The notes under the pieces: model-generated
Told to the model about the DNA's origin: nothing
Database searches by the model: none
What the model saw: the letters and a program-made list of their open reading frames with translations, nothing else
Program-made: the position numbers and the translations under genes
Origin: Phreatobacter oligotrophus
GTDB lineage: Bacteria; Pseudomonadota; Alphaproteobacteria; Rhizobiales; Phreatobacteraceae
Length of the DNA stretch: 64,000 nucleotides
NCBI RefSeq assembly: GCF_003046185.1
Contig: NZ_PZZL01000003.1
Coordinates: 248,001 to 312,000 of the forward strand
Direction: 5' to 3'
In this document: one piece after another, positions 46,626-54,439 of the stretch
Layout: every line of letters begins with the position of its first letter
Position numbering within the stretch: the first letter of the stretch is position 1

Positions 46626-47393
46626 TCAGATCTTGCCGTGGCGGGCGGCGAGGAAGCCGCCATCGACGGGCATGACGATGCCGGTGACGAAGGCCGCATC
46701 CTCGGAGGCGAGGAAGGCGACAGGCCCGGCAATGTCGGCGGGGGTGCCGAGGCGCTCCACCGGCGTGCCCTCGACGATGAGCCGCGTGTAAAGCGCATTC
46801 TGGCGGTGACCCGTGGTCATCGGCGTGGCGATGAGGCCCGGCGCCACCGCGTTGACGAGGATGCCCTCGGGCGCGAGCTCGCCGGCAAGTTGCCGCGTGA
46901 ACTGCGCGACGCCCGCCTTCGCCACCGCATAGGCAGTGGTGCCGGGATAGCCGGTGATGCCGAAGATCGACGAGACGTTGATGATCCGCCCGCCCGGCCG
47001 CGGCAGGTGCGGCAGCACCCCGCGGGTCACTTTCAGCACGGCGGCGAGATTGGTGGCGAGGAACCGGTCGATCAGCGCATCGTCGCTGTCTTCGAGGCGC
47101 TTGGAGCCGCCGATCCCCGCATTGTTGACCAGCACGTCGATGCGGCCCAGGGCCCCGAGCGCGGCGGCGGCGATCGCCTCGCCCGCGCCCGGCGCCGCCA
47201 CGTCCTGAAGGAGCCAAGGCTGGCCGAGGCGCGCGGCGGTCGCCTCGACCTCAGGCAACACATCCACCAGCAGCACCCTGGCGCCTTCCGACACGAAGCG
47301 CTCGGCCACCGCCTCGCCGATGCCGCGGGCGGCTCCCGTGACGATGACGCCCTTGCCCGAAAAACGACCCGCGTCAGGCAAGGCGGCCTCCAT
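46626..47393 (-). CDS. short-chain dehydrogenase/reductase
   Basis: This 255-residue classical SDR has the cofactor site 'VTGAARGIGEAVAERF', aspartate/asparagine in 'DVLVNNAGIGG', and the catalytic set Ser in 'INVSSIFGITG' with YAVAK (Tyr, Lys). The C terminus 'VMPVDGGFLAARHGK' is typical. I chose the ATG at 47393, which overlaps the preceding SDR by 20 bases; one five codons earlier is possible. It oxidises an alcohol intermediate, presumably of the same pathway as its neighbours. Confidence 0.9.
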   Translation of the reverse strand: MEAALPDAGRFSGKGVIVTGAARGIGEAVAERFVSEGARVLLVDVLPEVEATAARLGQPWLLQDVAAPGAGEAIAAAALGALGRIDVLVNNAGIGGSKRLEDSDDALIDRFLATNLAAVLKVTRGVLPHLPRPGGRIINVSSIFGITGYPGTTAYAVAKAGVAQFTRQLAGELAPEGILVNAVAPGLIATPMTTGHRQNALYTRLIVEGTPVERLGTPADIAGPVAFLASEDAAFVTGIVMPVDGGFLAARHGKI

Positions 47394-48150
47394 CGACGGG
47401 CAGCGCATGGCCGGTCGTGTAGGAGGCCTCGTCGCTGAGCAGCCATAGCACGGCGGCGGCCACCTCCTCCGGCTGGCCGAAGCGGTTCATCGGGTGCTTG
47501 GCCTTCTGGAAGGCCTCGCGCTCCGCCCGCACCACGGGATCGGCGATGTTCGCCATGCCCTGCCGGTGCATCGGGCTCTCGATCGTGCCGGGACAGACGC
47601 AATTGACGCGGATGTTCTCCGTCGCGTGGTTGAGGGCGAGGCTCTTGGTCAGCAGCGTCACCGCGCCCTTGGAGGCGGAGTAAGCCGAATAGAGCGGCGA
47701 CCCCTGCAGGCCAGCCGTGGACGAGAACAGCACCACGGACCCGCGTCCGGCCTCGCGCATTTGCGGGATGAGGTGCTTCGCGGCGAGCCAGGAGCCCTTC
47801 ACGTTGATGGCGAAGACGCGGTCGAACTCGTCCTCGTCCACGTCGATGGCGATCTTTGACGGGCCGATGACGCCGGCGGCGGCGACCAGCAGCTCGACCG
47901 GGCCGAAGGTCTCCCGGACCGTGGCCGCAAAGCGCGCCACGTCGGCCGCCGAACTGGCGTCACCGGTGACGGTCACCGCGCCGGGACAGAGCGCGGCGGT
48001 CTCGGCGAGCGCGGCGGGATCGCGGTCGAACAGGGCGAGCCTCGCGCCTTCGCGGGCGAGAGCGACGGCCGAGGCCCGGCCCAGCGCTCCGCCGGCCCCG
48101 GTGATCGCCGCGACGCGGCCTTCGAAGCGACCCTGACCGCTCTTGCCCAT
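47374..48150 (-). CDS. short-chain dehydrogenase/reductase
   Basis: This 258-residue classical SDR has 'ITGAGGALGRASAVALA', the NAD-preferring acidic 'LALFDRD', 'LLVAAAGVIGPS' (the usual NNAG is AAAG here), 'VLFSSTAGLQGSPLYSAYSASKGAV' with the Ser/Tyr/Lys set, and 'CVCPGTIESPM'. It is the first gene of the unit with the second SDR. It is separated from the IclR gene upstream by a 135-base gap with palindromic sites. The two SDRs are not close copies. Confidence 0.9.
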   Translation of the reverse strand: MGKSGQGRFEGRVAAITGAGGALGRASAVALAREGARLALFDRDPAALAETAALCPGAVTVTGDASSAADVARFAATVRETFGPVELLVAAAGVIGPSKIAIDVDEDEFDRVFAINVKGSWLAAKHLIPQMREAGRGSVVLFSSTAGLQGSPLYSAYSASKGAVTLLTKSLALNHATENIRVNCVCPGTIESPMHRQGMANIADPVVRAEREAFQKAKHPMNRFGQPEEVAAAVLWLLSDEASYTTGHALPVDGGRLA

Positions 48151-48161
48151 GCCCGCCCTCG

Positions 48162-48192
48162 CGTATCGCCAAACAATACGGCTATATCGCCA
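48162..48192. promoter_or_regulatory. candidate IclR operator ahead of the SDR genes
   Basis: CGTAT and ATACG (48162-48166 and 48176-48180) form an inverted repeat with a nine-base spacer. TATCGCCA occurs at 48164 and again at 48185, exactly 21 bases (two helical turns) apart. The element starts 12 bases upstream of the SDR ATG, a repression-type position, and lies between the IclR gene and its likely target. Confidence 0.5.
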
Positions 48193-48285
48193 GTGTGAGA
48201 GGACGCGGGGAGACCTGTCAAACCCTCAAGGGCAGGGCATGGGAGGCCTGCCGCCGATGCAGGCCGGCCAGCGGGACGGCGGGTC

Positions 48286-49062
48286 TCAGCCGCTCAGCGC
48301 CCGCGCCGCCTCGATGGCGAGCGGCGAGAAGCGGCGGCGGAAATCCTCGGTGGACCATTCGCTCAAGGACCCGGCGATGTGCACCGCGCCGATCGGCCGG
48401 CGCATGCCGTCGAGCACGGCGGCGGAGAGCACGACCTCGCCGATCAGCGCCTCCTCGGCGGCCCAGGAATAGCCGTCCGTGCGCGCCTCCCGGATCTTCT
48501 CCCAAACCTCCGGCAGGGTGACGCGCGACTTCGGGGTGAAGGCGCGCATGTCGGACCGGGCGAGGATGGCCTCGACCTCCGCATCGGGGAGCTGGGCAAG
48601 GCAGGCGCGCCCGCCCGAGGACAGGAAGGTCGGGATGCGACGGCCGGGCAGGGTGGCGTAGAAGGTCTCGCGCTTGCTCTGCAGGCGGATGGCATAGACC
48701 GTCGTTTCCTCGTCGAAGAGGCTGAGGTCGACGCGCTCGCCGGTGAGCTTGCGCAGGTCCATGAGGACCGGGGTCGCCCGCTCCACCAGCGGATTGGAGC
48801 GCAGGTAGTCGAAGGAGCGGTCGAGCAGCCGGCGGCCGAGCGTCAGCCGGCCGTTCTCCGAGCGTTCGAGATAGCCGCGGGCCAGCAGCGTCTGTCCGAT
48901 GCGTTGCGCCGCGCTCTTGTTCACCCCCGTCGCGGCCGCGATCTCGCCGAGCGATTTCGGCCGCGGGCTCTGGGCGAAGGCTTCGAGGACGTCGAGCGCG
49001 CGCGCGACCGACTGCAGGAAAAGGCGCTCATCGACGGCACCGGTGCCGGCTGTCTTCTTCAT
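48286..49062 (-). CDS. IclR family transcriptional regulator
   Basis: This 258-residue protein has a winged helix at about 15-75 ('RALDVLEAFAQSPRPKSLGEIAAATGVNKSAAQRIGQTLLARGYL'-type sequence). The IclR effector domain spans about 90-255, with 'FYATLPGRRIPTFLSSGGRACLAQL' and 'DGYSWAAEEALIGEVVLSAAVLDG'. It is the only regulator in the 41-49 kb locus and probably responds to a pathway aromatic or carboxylate intermediate. It lies upstream of and on the same strand as the SDR genes. Confidence 0.92.
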   Translation of the reverse strand: MKKTAGTGAVDERLFLQSVARALDVLEAFAQSPRPKSLGEIAAATGVNKSAAQRIGQTLLARGYLERSENGRLTLGRRLLDRSFDYLRSNPLVERATPVLMDLRKLTGERVDLSLFDEETTVYAIRLQSKRETFYATLPGRRIPTFLSSGGRACLAQLPDAEVEAILARSDMRAFTPKSRVTLPEVWEKIREARTDGYSWAAEEALIGEVVLSAAVLDGMRRPIGAVHIAGSLSEWSTEDFRRRFSPLAIEAARALSG

Positions 49063-49173
49063 CCTTCACCGCCCCGATGGGTTCCTCCCGCGCGGACGGT
49101 GTTCTGGGGACCCGACGCGCGCGTATTGCGAGCCGATACCACCGGAACGCGACGTGTTACAAGCTGAAGCGGG

Positions 49174-50427
49174 TCAGGCGGGCCGCGCCGGCATGGCCAG
49201 CGCCTTGAGGTCGTGGCCGGCCGCCTCGCTCGCGGCGAGCGTCACGGGTTGAGGCAGCGCGAGGATCCGGCGGGCCAGCATGTTGTCGGCCGGACGGTTG
49301 ACCGACTCGATGCCGACCAGCGCGCCGCCGCGGAACGACAGCAGCGAGAACCGCGCCTCGTCCATCGCACCGATCGTCACCTGGTGGTCGGCGCCGTTGG
49401 TGAACCCGGCCATCTGCAGCTTGAGGTCGCCCTGGTCCGACCAGAACCACGGCACGGCTCGATAGGGCTGCGGCTTGCCGGCGAGCCGCGCCGCGATGGT
49501 GCGCCCCTGGTCGATGGCGTTCTGCACGGATTCCAGCCGGATGCGGCTGCCGGCGAAGACGTTGGGATGGCTGCAGCAATCGCCGATGGCGGAGACATGG
49601 GGATCGGCGGTGGCCATCATCTCATCCACCACCACGCCGTTCTCGACGGCGAGACCCGCCGCCGCGGCGAGCTCGGCGTTCGGAATGCCGCCGATGCCGA
49701 CGAGGACGAGATCGGCGGGGAGATGCTCGTCGCCATCGAGCTCCACACCCGCAACCTGTCCGTCGCGCCCGGTGATCCCGGCGAGCTTGGCGCCGAAGCG
49801 GAACTCCACCCCGGCGATCTCGTGGCGCTCGCGGAAGAAGGCGGAGATGGCCGGCGTGACCGCCCGCGCCATCACCCGGTCGGCAGCCTCCAGCACATGA
49901 ACGCGCTTGCCGCGCTTGGCCGCGACCGCCGCGAATTCCAGGCCGATGAAGCCGGCGCCGATGACCACGACATCGCGCGCCGCCTCGAGGCGCGGCCCGA
50001 GGGCGCGGGCGTCATCCAGCGTGCGCAGATAGGCGATGCCGGCAAGATCCGCGCCCGCGCCGGACCAGAGCCGCACCCGCGATCCCGTCGCGAGGATGAG
50101 GTGGCCATAGCCGCAGGCGCTGCCGTCGGAGAGCGCGAGACGCCGGGCGGCGCGGTCGATGCCGGTGCCCGCAACACCGGTCGCGAGGCGGATGTCGAGC
50201 TTGTCGAGCATGGCCTGCGGGCGCAGCTCCAGCGCCTCCTCGCCCACCTGTCCCAGCAGGAAGCCCTTGGAGAGCGGCGGGCGCTGGTAGGGCAGCGCCG
50301 CCTCATCGCCGATCATCTGGATCGTGCCGGCAAAGCCCTCCTCGCGGAGCGACAGCGCCGCCTGCAGGCCGGCCTGGCCGGCACCGAGGATGACGACATC
50401 GGCATGGGGAAGGATGGCTTGGGTCAT
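49174..50427 (-). CDS. NAD(P)H:ferredoxin reductase of the putidaredoxin-reductase type
   Basis: This 417-residue flavoprotein has the FAD site 'VVILGAGQAGLQAALSL' near the N terminus, 'LPYQRPPLSKGFL', the NAD(P)H site 'VVVIGAGFIGLEFAA' (about 150-165) and 'SAIGDCC' near 280. This set is shared with putidaredoxin and palustrisredoxin reductases, which feed electrons through a [2Fe-2S] ferredoxin to a P450. I chose the ATG at 50427. The P450 gene lies 368 bases upstream on the same strand, separated by a repeat, so a functional pairing is likely. The ferredoxin is not in the window. Confidence 0.9.
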   Translation of the reverse strand: MTQAILPHADVVILGAGQAGLQAALSLREEGFAGTIQMIGDEAALPYQRPPLSKGFLLGQVGEEALELRPQAMLDKLDIRLATGVAGTGIDRAARRLALSDGSACGYGHLILATGSRVRLWSGAGADLAGIAYLRTLDDARALGPRLEAARDVVVIGAGFIGLEFAAVAAKRGKRVHVLEAADRVMARAVTPAISAFFRERHEIAGVEFRFGAKLAGITGRDGQVAGVELDGDEHLPADLVLVGIGGIPNAELAAAAGLAVENGVVVDEMMATADPHVSAIGDCCSHPNVFAGSRIRLESVQNAIDQGRTIAARLAGKPQPYRAVPWFWSDQGDLKLQMAGFTNGADHQVTIGAMDEARFSLLSFRGGALVGIESVNRPADNMLARRILALPQPVTLAASEAAGHDLKALAMPARPA

Positions 50428-50535
50428 GGCTCTCGACGCGCGGCGGACGAACCGGCGCCCTTTAGCACGGGCGCCGCGCGCTCCGCGAGGCTGGCGTAAC
50501 GGCAGGCGGGCATTGAAGTCGGGGGCGTACACATC

Positions 50536-50690
50536 GGCCCCTCACCCTTCCCTCTCCCCGCAAGCGGGGAGAGGGGTCAGAAGCGTCGAGTTTCACCCCA
50601 TGTCGTGGTGCCTGGCACGCCGCCAGAGAACCACCGCGACGTCGAAGTCCCCCTCTCCCCGCTTGCGGGGAGAGGGAAGGGTGAGGGGCC
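50536..50690. repeat. dispersed inverted repeat, family A, copy 3
   Basis: The arms GGCCCCTCACCCTTCCC (from 50536) and GGGAAGGGTGAGGGGCC (to 50690) are as in the copies at 4119 and 26159. They occupy the 368-base gap between the P450 gene and the reductase gene. The rest of the gap shows nothing recognisable. Confidence 0.85.
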
Positions 50691-50795
50691 ATTGGCACGC
50701 TTGAGACAAAGATGATGCATCGCCTCCCGACCTGCTCACCCTCGTGGCGGGCACCCACGCTTCTCTTGAAGGCGGCAGTCAGATGATGATGCCTC

Positions 50796-52010
50796 TCAAG
50801 CCGCCGTGACGCGGAGCGGCAGGGTCTTGAGGGCGCGCAGGTTGTTGTTGAGGGCGCGGGTCGGTTCGCCGGTCAGCTCCAGCGTCTTCACCCGCGCGAT
50901 CATCGCCTTCAGCACCGCCTCGCCCTCGAGCCGCGCGATCATCTGGCCGATGCACATGTGGACGCCCGCCCCCAGCGCCAGCTGGCCCATGGTCTGGCGG
51001 GTGAGGTCGAAGGCATCGGGGCGCTCCCAGGCCTCCGGATCGCGGTTGGCGGCGCCGAGCATGATGAGGATCTTGGTGTCGGCCGGCACCATGACCCCAT
51101 CGATCACCACCTCGCGCATGGTCTGGCGGCAGACGTTCTGGATTGGCGTCTCCAGCCGCATGGCTTCGTCGAGAGCCGTGCGGATGCGGGTGGGATCGGC
51201 CTTCAGCAGCGCCCATTGCGCCGGGTCCATGGCGAGATACCAGAGCGCCGCCGAGATCATGCTGGAGGTGGTGTCGAGCCCGCCGCGCAGGAACGAGCGC
51301 ACCAGAAGCGGGGCCACCTCCGGCTCGATCTCGCCGCGGTCGGCGGCGGCGAAGATCGACGCGCCGAAGCCGCCGGGCACCATCGCCTCGCGCTGCATCG
51401 AGGCGAGGTACCAGTCCCAGATCGCGTCGGCCTTGCGTTGGGTCTCCTCGAAGCGGGCGTTCTTCGGTCCCTGGCCGTCGAAATTGAGAGCGCCGAGGAG
51501 GAAGAGATTGTCGCGCACCTCGGGCCCGTTGCGCAGGCCGAGGGCCGGCGGGAAGGTGGTGGAGACATAGGTCTCCGCGAGGTCATAGACCCCGCAGAAG
51601 GTTTCCTTCTCCACCAGCTCCGCCACGAGCTGGTCGGCCGCGGCTTCAAAGTCGGCGCGCCAGGCCCGGATGAGCGCGGGCGAAAGGATGCGCTGGAGCG
51701 CGCTTCGCACGCGCGTGTGCTGGGGCGGGTCGACCTCGACGATCGGGCTCGCCGGCCGCCAGGCCCCGGGCTTGCGGATATCGCCGAGCCCGGAGCCGCC
51801 GGTGGAGGAAAAGGTCTCCCAGTCCTGCAGCACCGGGCCGATATCGCGATGCCGGCCCATGGCATGGACGCCGTAGCGCGACAGCTGCACCACCGGACCC
51901 GCCCGCCGCACCGCGTCATGCATGGCGTGGGGCTCGGCCAGCACCGCGTCGTCGTAAGGATCGACGTCGAGGACCGGAGCGGGACGGGAGGCGGCGGCGA
52001 GTGCGGTCAT
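50796..52010 (-). CDS. cytochrome P450, CYP199-like
   Basis: This 404-residue soluble bacterial P450 has the I-helix 'SFLRGGLDTTSSMIS' (about 240-255), ExxR as 'EAMRLE', and the heme loop 'LALGAGVHMCIGQMIARLEGE' with heme-thiolate C353. The region 'GLGDIRKPGAWRPASPIVEVDPPQHTRVRSALQRILSPALI' recalls CYP199A enzymes that O-demethylate 4-methoxybenzoate. The acidic residue usual before the DTT is replaced by GGL. It is divergent from bchE, with a palindrome 22 bases before its ATG. Confidence 0.9.
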   Translation of the reverse strand: MTALAAASRPAPVLDVDPYDDAVLAEPHAMHDAVRRAGPVVQLSRYGVHAMGRHRDIGPVLQDWETFSSTGGSGLGDIRKPGAWRPASPIVEVDPPQHTRVRSALQRILSPALIRAWRADFEAAADQLVAELVEKETFCGVYDLAETYVSTTFPPALGLRNGPEVRDNLFLLGALNFDGQGPKNARFEETQRKADAIWDWYLASMQREAMVPGGFGASIFAAADRGEIEPEVAPLLVRSFLRGGLDTTSSMISAALWYLAMDPAQWALLKADPTRIRTALDEAMRLETPIQNVCRQTMREVVIDGVMVPADTKILIMLGAANRDPEAWERPDAFDLTRQTMGQLALGAGVHMCIGQMIARLEGEAVLKAMIARVKTLELTGEPTRALNNNLRALKTLPLRVTAA

Positions 52011-52031
52011 GGCACGCTGTCCTCGGCATTC

Positions 52032-52059
52032 GTATTGATGTTCAATACGCCAGTATTGA
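52032..52059. promoter_or_regulatory. palindromic operator at the P450 promoter
   Basis: GTATTGA-TGT-TCAATAC (52032-52048) is a perfect inverted repeat. GTATTGA recurs at 52053-52059, exactly 21 bases after the first copy. It starts 22 bases upstream of the P450 ATG, so a bound TetR- or MarR-type protein would block it. The regulator is not identified. Confidence 0.55.
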
Positions 52060-52145
52060 AGGATTGTGCGAAGCCGAGCTCGACCCTGTCAACCTGCGCA
52101 CCGGCGAGCCCCCTTGCGCGGCACGCAAGGCGTTCCGCCGCCCCC

Positions 52146-52159
52146 TTGATCTGCGTCAA
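52146..52159. promoter_or_regulatory. FNR/FixK box upstream of bchE
   Basis: TTGATCTGCGTCAA fits the FnrL/FixK pattern TTGAT-N4-(A/G)TCAA exactly. It is centred 60 bases before the bchE ATG. If it acts at -41.5 the transcript would start near 52194, leaving a 19-base leader. FnrL-dependent anaerobic induction of bchE is established in Rhodobacter. Confidence 0.75.
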
Positions 52160-52176
52160 CTCGTCGCGTCGTTCTC

Positions 52177-52198
52177 TATGTCAACTTTGATTGACATA
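52177..52198. promoter_or_regulatory. PpsR/CrtJ-type palindrome at the bchE promoter
   Basis: TATGTCAA, six bases and TTGACATA form a perfect 8-bp inverted repeat that contains TGT-N12-ACA, the recognition pattern of the photosynthesis repressor PpsR/CrtJ. It overlaps the expected transcription start and ends 14 bases before the ATG, with the AGGGAGG ribosome site following. Confidence 0.75.
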
Positions 52199-52212
52199 CA
52201 GGGAGGCGTGCC

Positions 52213-53835
52213 ATGCGGATCCTCTTCGTCCACCCCAACTACCATTCCGGTGGCGCGGAGATCGCCGGCACCTGGTCGCCCTCCTGGGTCGCCTATCTGA
52301 CCGGTCACCTGCGCCGGGCCGGCTTCGACGACATCCATTTCATCGACGCCATGACCGACAACGTGACGAGCGAGGACCTCGCCCGTCGCATGGCCGAGCT
52401 GAAGCCCGACGCCATCGGCGTCACCTCCATCACGCCGTCGATCTACAAGGCGGAGGAGGTGCTGCGCATCGCCGCCGACACCGTGCCGAACGCGGTGCGC
52501 GTCCTCGGCGGGGTGCACGCCACCTTCATGTACAAGCAGGTGCTGAGCGAAGCCCCATGGGTGGACGTCATCGTCCGCGGCGAGGGCGAGGAGATCTGCA
52601 CCGAGCTGATGAGCGCGATCCGCGATGGCCGCTGGCCGGCAGCGCGCTCCTCCATCAAGGGCCTCGCCTTCCGCGATGGCGACCAGATCGTCGCCACCGC
52701 CGCGGCGGCGACCGTCAAGGACATGGCGGCCATCAAGCCGGACTGGTCGATCCTTGACTGGAGCAAGTACATCTACATCCCGCTCGGCACCCGCGTCGCC
52801 ATCCCCAATCTCGCGCGCGGCTGCCCCTTCACCTGCTCCTTCTGCTCGCAGTGGAAGTTCTGGCGGGATTATCGGGTGCGCGACCCGAAGGACGTCGTCG
52901 ACGAGATCGAGGATCTCGTGGTCAACCACGGCGTCGGCTTCTTCATCCTCGCGGACGAGGAACCGACCATCAACAAGAAGAAGTTCGTCGCCTTCTGCGA
53001 GGAGCTCATCGCCCGCGGCCTGCCCGACAAGGTCAAATGGGGCATCAACACCCGCGTCACCGACATCTATCGCGACCGCGACGACCTGAAGTTCTACCGC
53101 AAGGCCGGCCTCGTCCACGTCAGCCTCGGCACCGAGGCCGCGGCGCAGCTGAAGCTCGACCAGTTCAACAAGGAGACCAAGGTCGACGAGAACAAGACGG
53201 CCATCCGCCTGCTGCGCGAGGCCGACATCTTCGTCGAGGCGCAGTTCATCGTCGGGCTCGACAACGAGACGCCGCAGACGCTGGAAGAGACCTACCGCAT
53301 GGCCTGGGACTGGCAGCCGGACCTCGCCAACTGGTCCATGTACACGCCCTGGCCCTTCACGCCGCTGTTCCAGGAGATCAAGGACCAGGTCGAGGTCTTC
53401 GACTTCTCCAAGTACAATTTCGTCACGCCCATCATGAAGCCGGCGGCCATGGAGCGCGGCGAGCTGCTCGACGGCGTGATGAACAATTACCGCCGTTTCT
53501 ACATGAAGAAGGCGCTGCTGCATTACCCCTGGCGCCGCACCGGCTTCCGCCGCCGCTACCTGCTGGGATGCCTCTATGCGTTCCTCCGCGCCGGCTTCAA
53601 GCGCAGCTTCTATGACCTCGGCAAGGCCGGCTATTGGGGCCCGCAGACCAAGAAGACCGTCGATTTCCACTTCGACGAGACCCGCACGCTCGCCGAGGCG
53701 CAGCTCGAGGACTGGGAGGCCTCGGCCGACCGCGCGGCGCGCGCCGCCGAGCGCCGCGACGCGGTTCGCGCCCAGATGAAGGAGCGCGCCGAGATCCGCG
53801 CCTGCGGCGGCGGTCCGGCAGCACCGGCCCTGTGA
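52213..53835 (+). CDS. bchE: Mg-protoporphyrin IX monomethyl ester anaerobic oxidative cyclase
   Basis: This 540-residue radical SAM, B12-dependent enzyme closes the isocyclic ring of bacteriochlorophyll using water rather than oxygen. The cobalamin-binding domain occupies about 1-140 ([19 protein letters not shown], then '[20 protein letters not shown]'). The radical SAM barrel spans about 190-420 with CPFTCSFC (C204, C208, C211) and '[22 protein letters not shown]'. The C-terminal region is characteristic ('[15 protein letters not shown]', '[14 protein letters not shown]'). Length and blocks match BchE over the whole protein. bchJ follows after 10 bases. The promoter carries FNR and PpsR sites, fitting expression only at low oxygen. 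Confidence 0.95.
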   Translation: MRILFVHPNYHSGGAEIAGTWSPSWVAYLTGHLRRAGFDDIHFIDAMTDNVTSEDLARRMAELKPDAIGVTSITPSIYKAEEVLRIAADTVPNAVRVLGGVHATFMYKQVLSEAPWVDVIVRGEGEEICTELMSAIRDGRWPAARSSIKGLAFRDGDQIVATAAAATVKDMAAIKPDWSILDWSKYIYIPLGTRVAIPNLARGCPFTCSFCSQWKFWRDYRVRDPKDVVDEIEDLVVNHGVGFFILADEEPTINKKKFVAFCEELIARGLPDKVKWGINTRVTDIYRDRDDLKFYRKAGLVHVSLGTEAAAQLKLDQFNKETKVDENKTAIRLLREADIFVEAQFIVGLDNETPQTLEETYRMAWDWQPDLANWSMYTPWPFTPLFQEIKDQVEVFDFSKYNFVTPIMKPAAMERGELLDGVMNNYRRFYMKKALLHYPWRRTGFRRRYLLGCLYAFLRAGFKRSFYDLGKAGYWGPQTKKTVDFHFDETRTLAEAQLEDWEASADRAARAAERRDAVRAQMKERAEIRACGGGPAAPAL

Positions 53836-53845
53836 GGCCGCGGCG

Positions 53846-54439
53846 ATGTCGGCGGCGGCTGGCGTCATCGGCCCCAACGCGGTGCTCCAGCACGCGGCGG
53901 TGATCCGCCGCCACGGCGGCGAGGCGCGGCTGGCGGCGCTGATGGCGGCTGCCGCGCTCGACCGCCTGCCGACGGGCGATGCGATGATCCCCGAGGCCGA
54001 GGCGGCCGCGCTGCACCGGGCCCTGCGCACAGCGCCCGATGCCGAGGCCCTCGAACGCGAGGCCGGCACGGCGACCGCCGACTACATTCTCGCCCACCGC
54101 ATCCCGGCGGCCGTGCAACGCCTGTTGAAGGCCCTCCCGGCGCCGCTCGCCGCCCCAATGCTGTCGCGCGCCATCGCCCGCAATGCCTGGACATTTGCCG
54201 GCTCAGGATCATTCGAGCGACGCACCTCCTGGACCTTCGCGCTGCGCGACAATCCGCTGGTGCGCGGCGAGACATCGGTCATGCCCCTCTGCGTCTGGCA
54301 TGCCGCCGTCTTCGAGCGGCTCTATCGCGTGCTGGTGGCGCCCGATTGCCGCTGCCGCGAGACGGCCTGCGCCGCGACGGGCGCGGCCGAATGCCGGTTC
54401 GAGATCAGCAGGGGCCGCGGCGCTCAGGCGAGCCGATAG
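53846..54439 (+). CDS. bchJ: BchJ, V4R-domain bacteriochlorophyll synthesis protein
   Basis: This 197-residue protein is similar to BchJ of purple bacteria. The C-terminal V4R domain (about 120-195) includes 'VMPLCVWHAAVFERLYRVLVAP' and the cysteine cluster 'CRCRETACAATGAAECRFEI'. BchJ was first described as the 4-vinyl reductase. Later work assigns that reaction mainly to BciA/BciB and sees BchJ as an accessory or substrate-delivery factor. It lies directly after bchE as in Rhodobacter and Rhodopseudomonas. Its last 16 bases overlap the 3' end of kdpE on the other strand. Confidence 0.9.
   Translation: MSAAAGVIGPNAVLQHAAVIRRHGGEARLAALMAAAALDRLPTGDAMIPEAEAAALHRALRTAPDAEALEREAGTATADYILAHRIPAAVQRLLKALPAPLAAPMLSRAIARNAWTFAGSGSFERRTSWTFALRDNPLVRGETSVMPLCVWHAAVFERLYRVLVAPDCRCRETACAATGAAECRFEISRGRGAQASR

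Noticed and set aside
41153-49062. Calling the locus an acquired genomic island
   Set aside because: I see no integrase, tRNA, direct-repeat boundary or change in base composition that would support transfer.
52191-52196. TTGACA as a -35 box for bchE
   Set aside because: A transcript from it would start inside the coding region; the hexamer is better explained as half of the PpsR palindrome.
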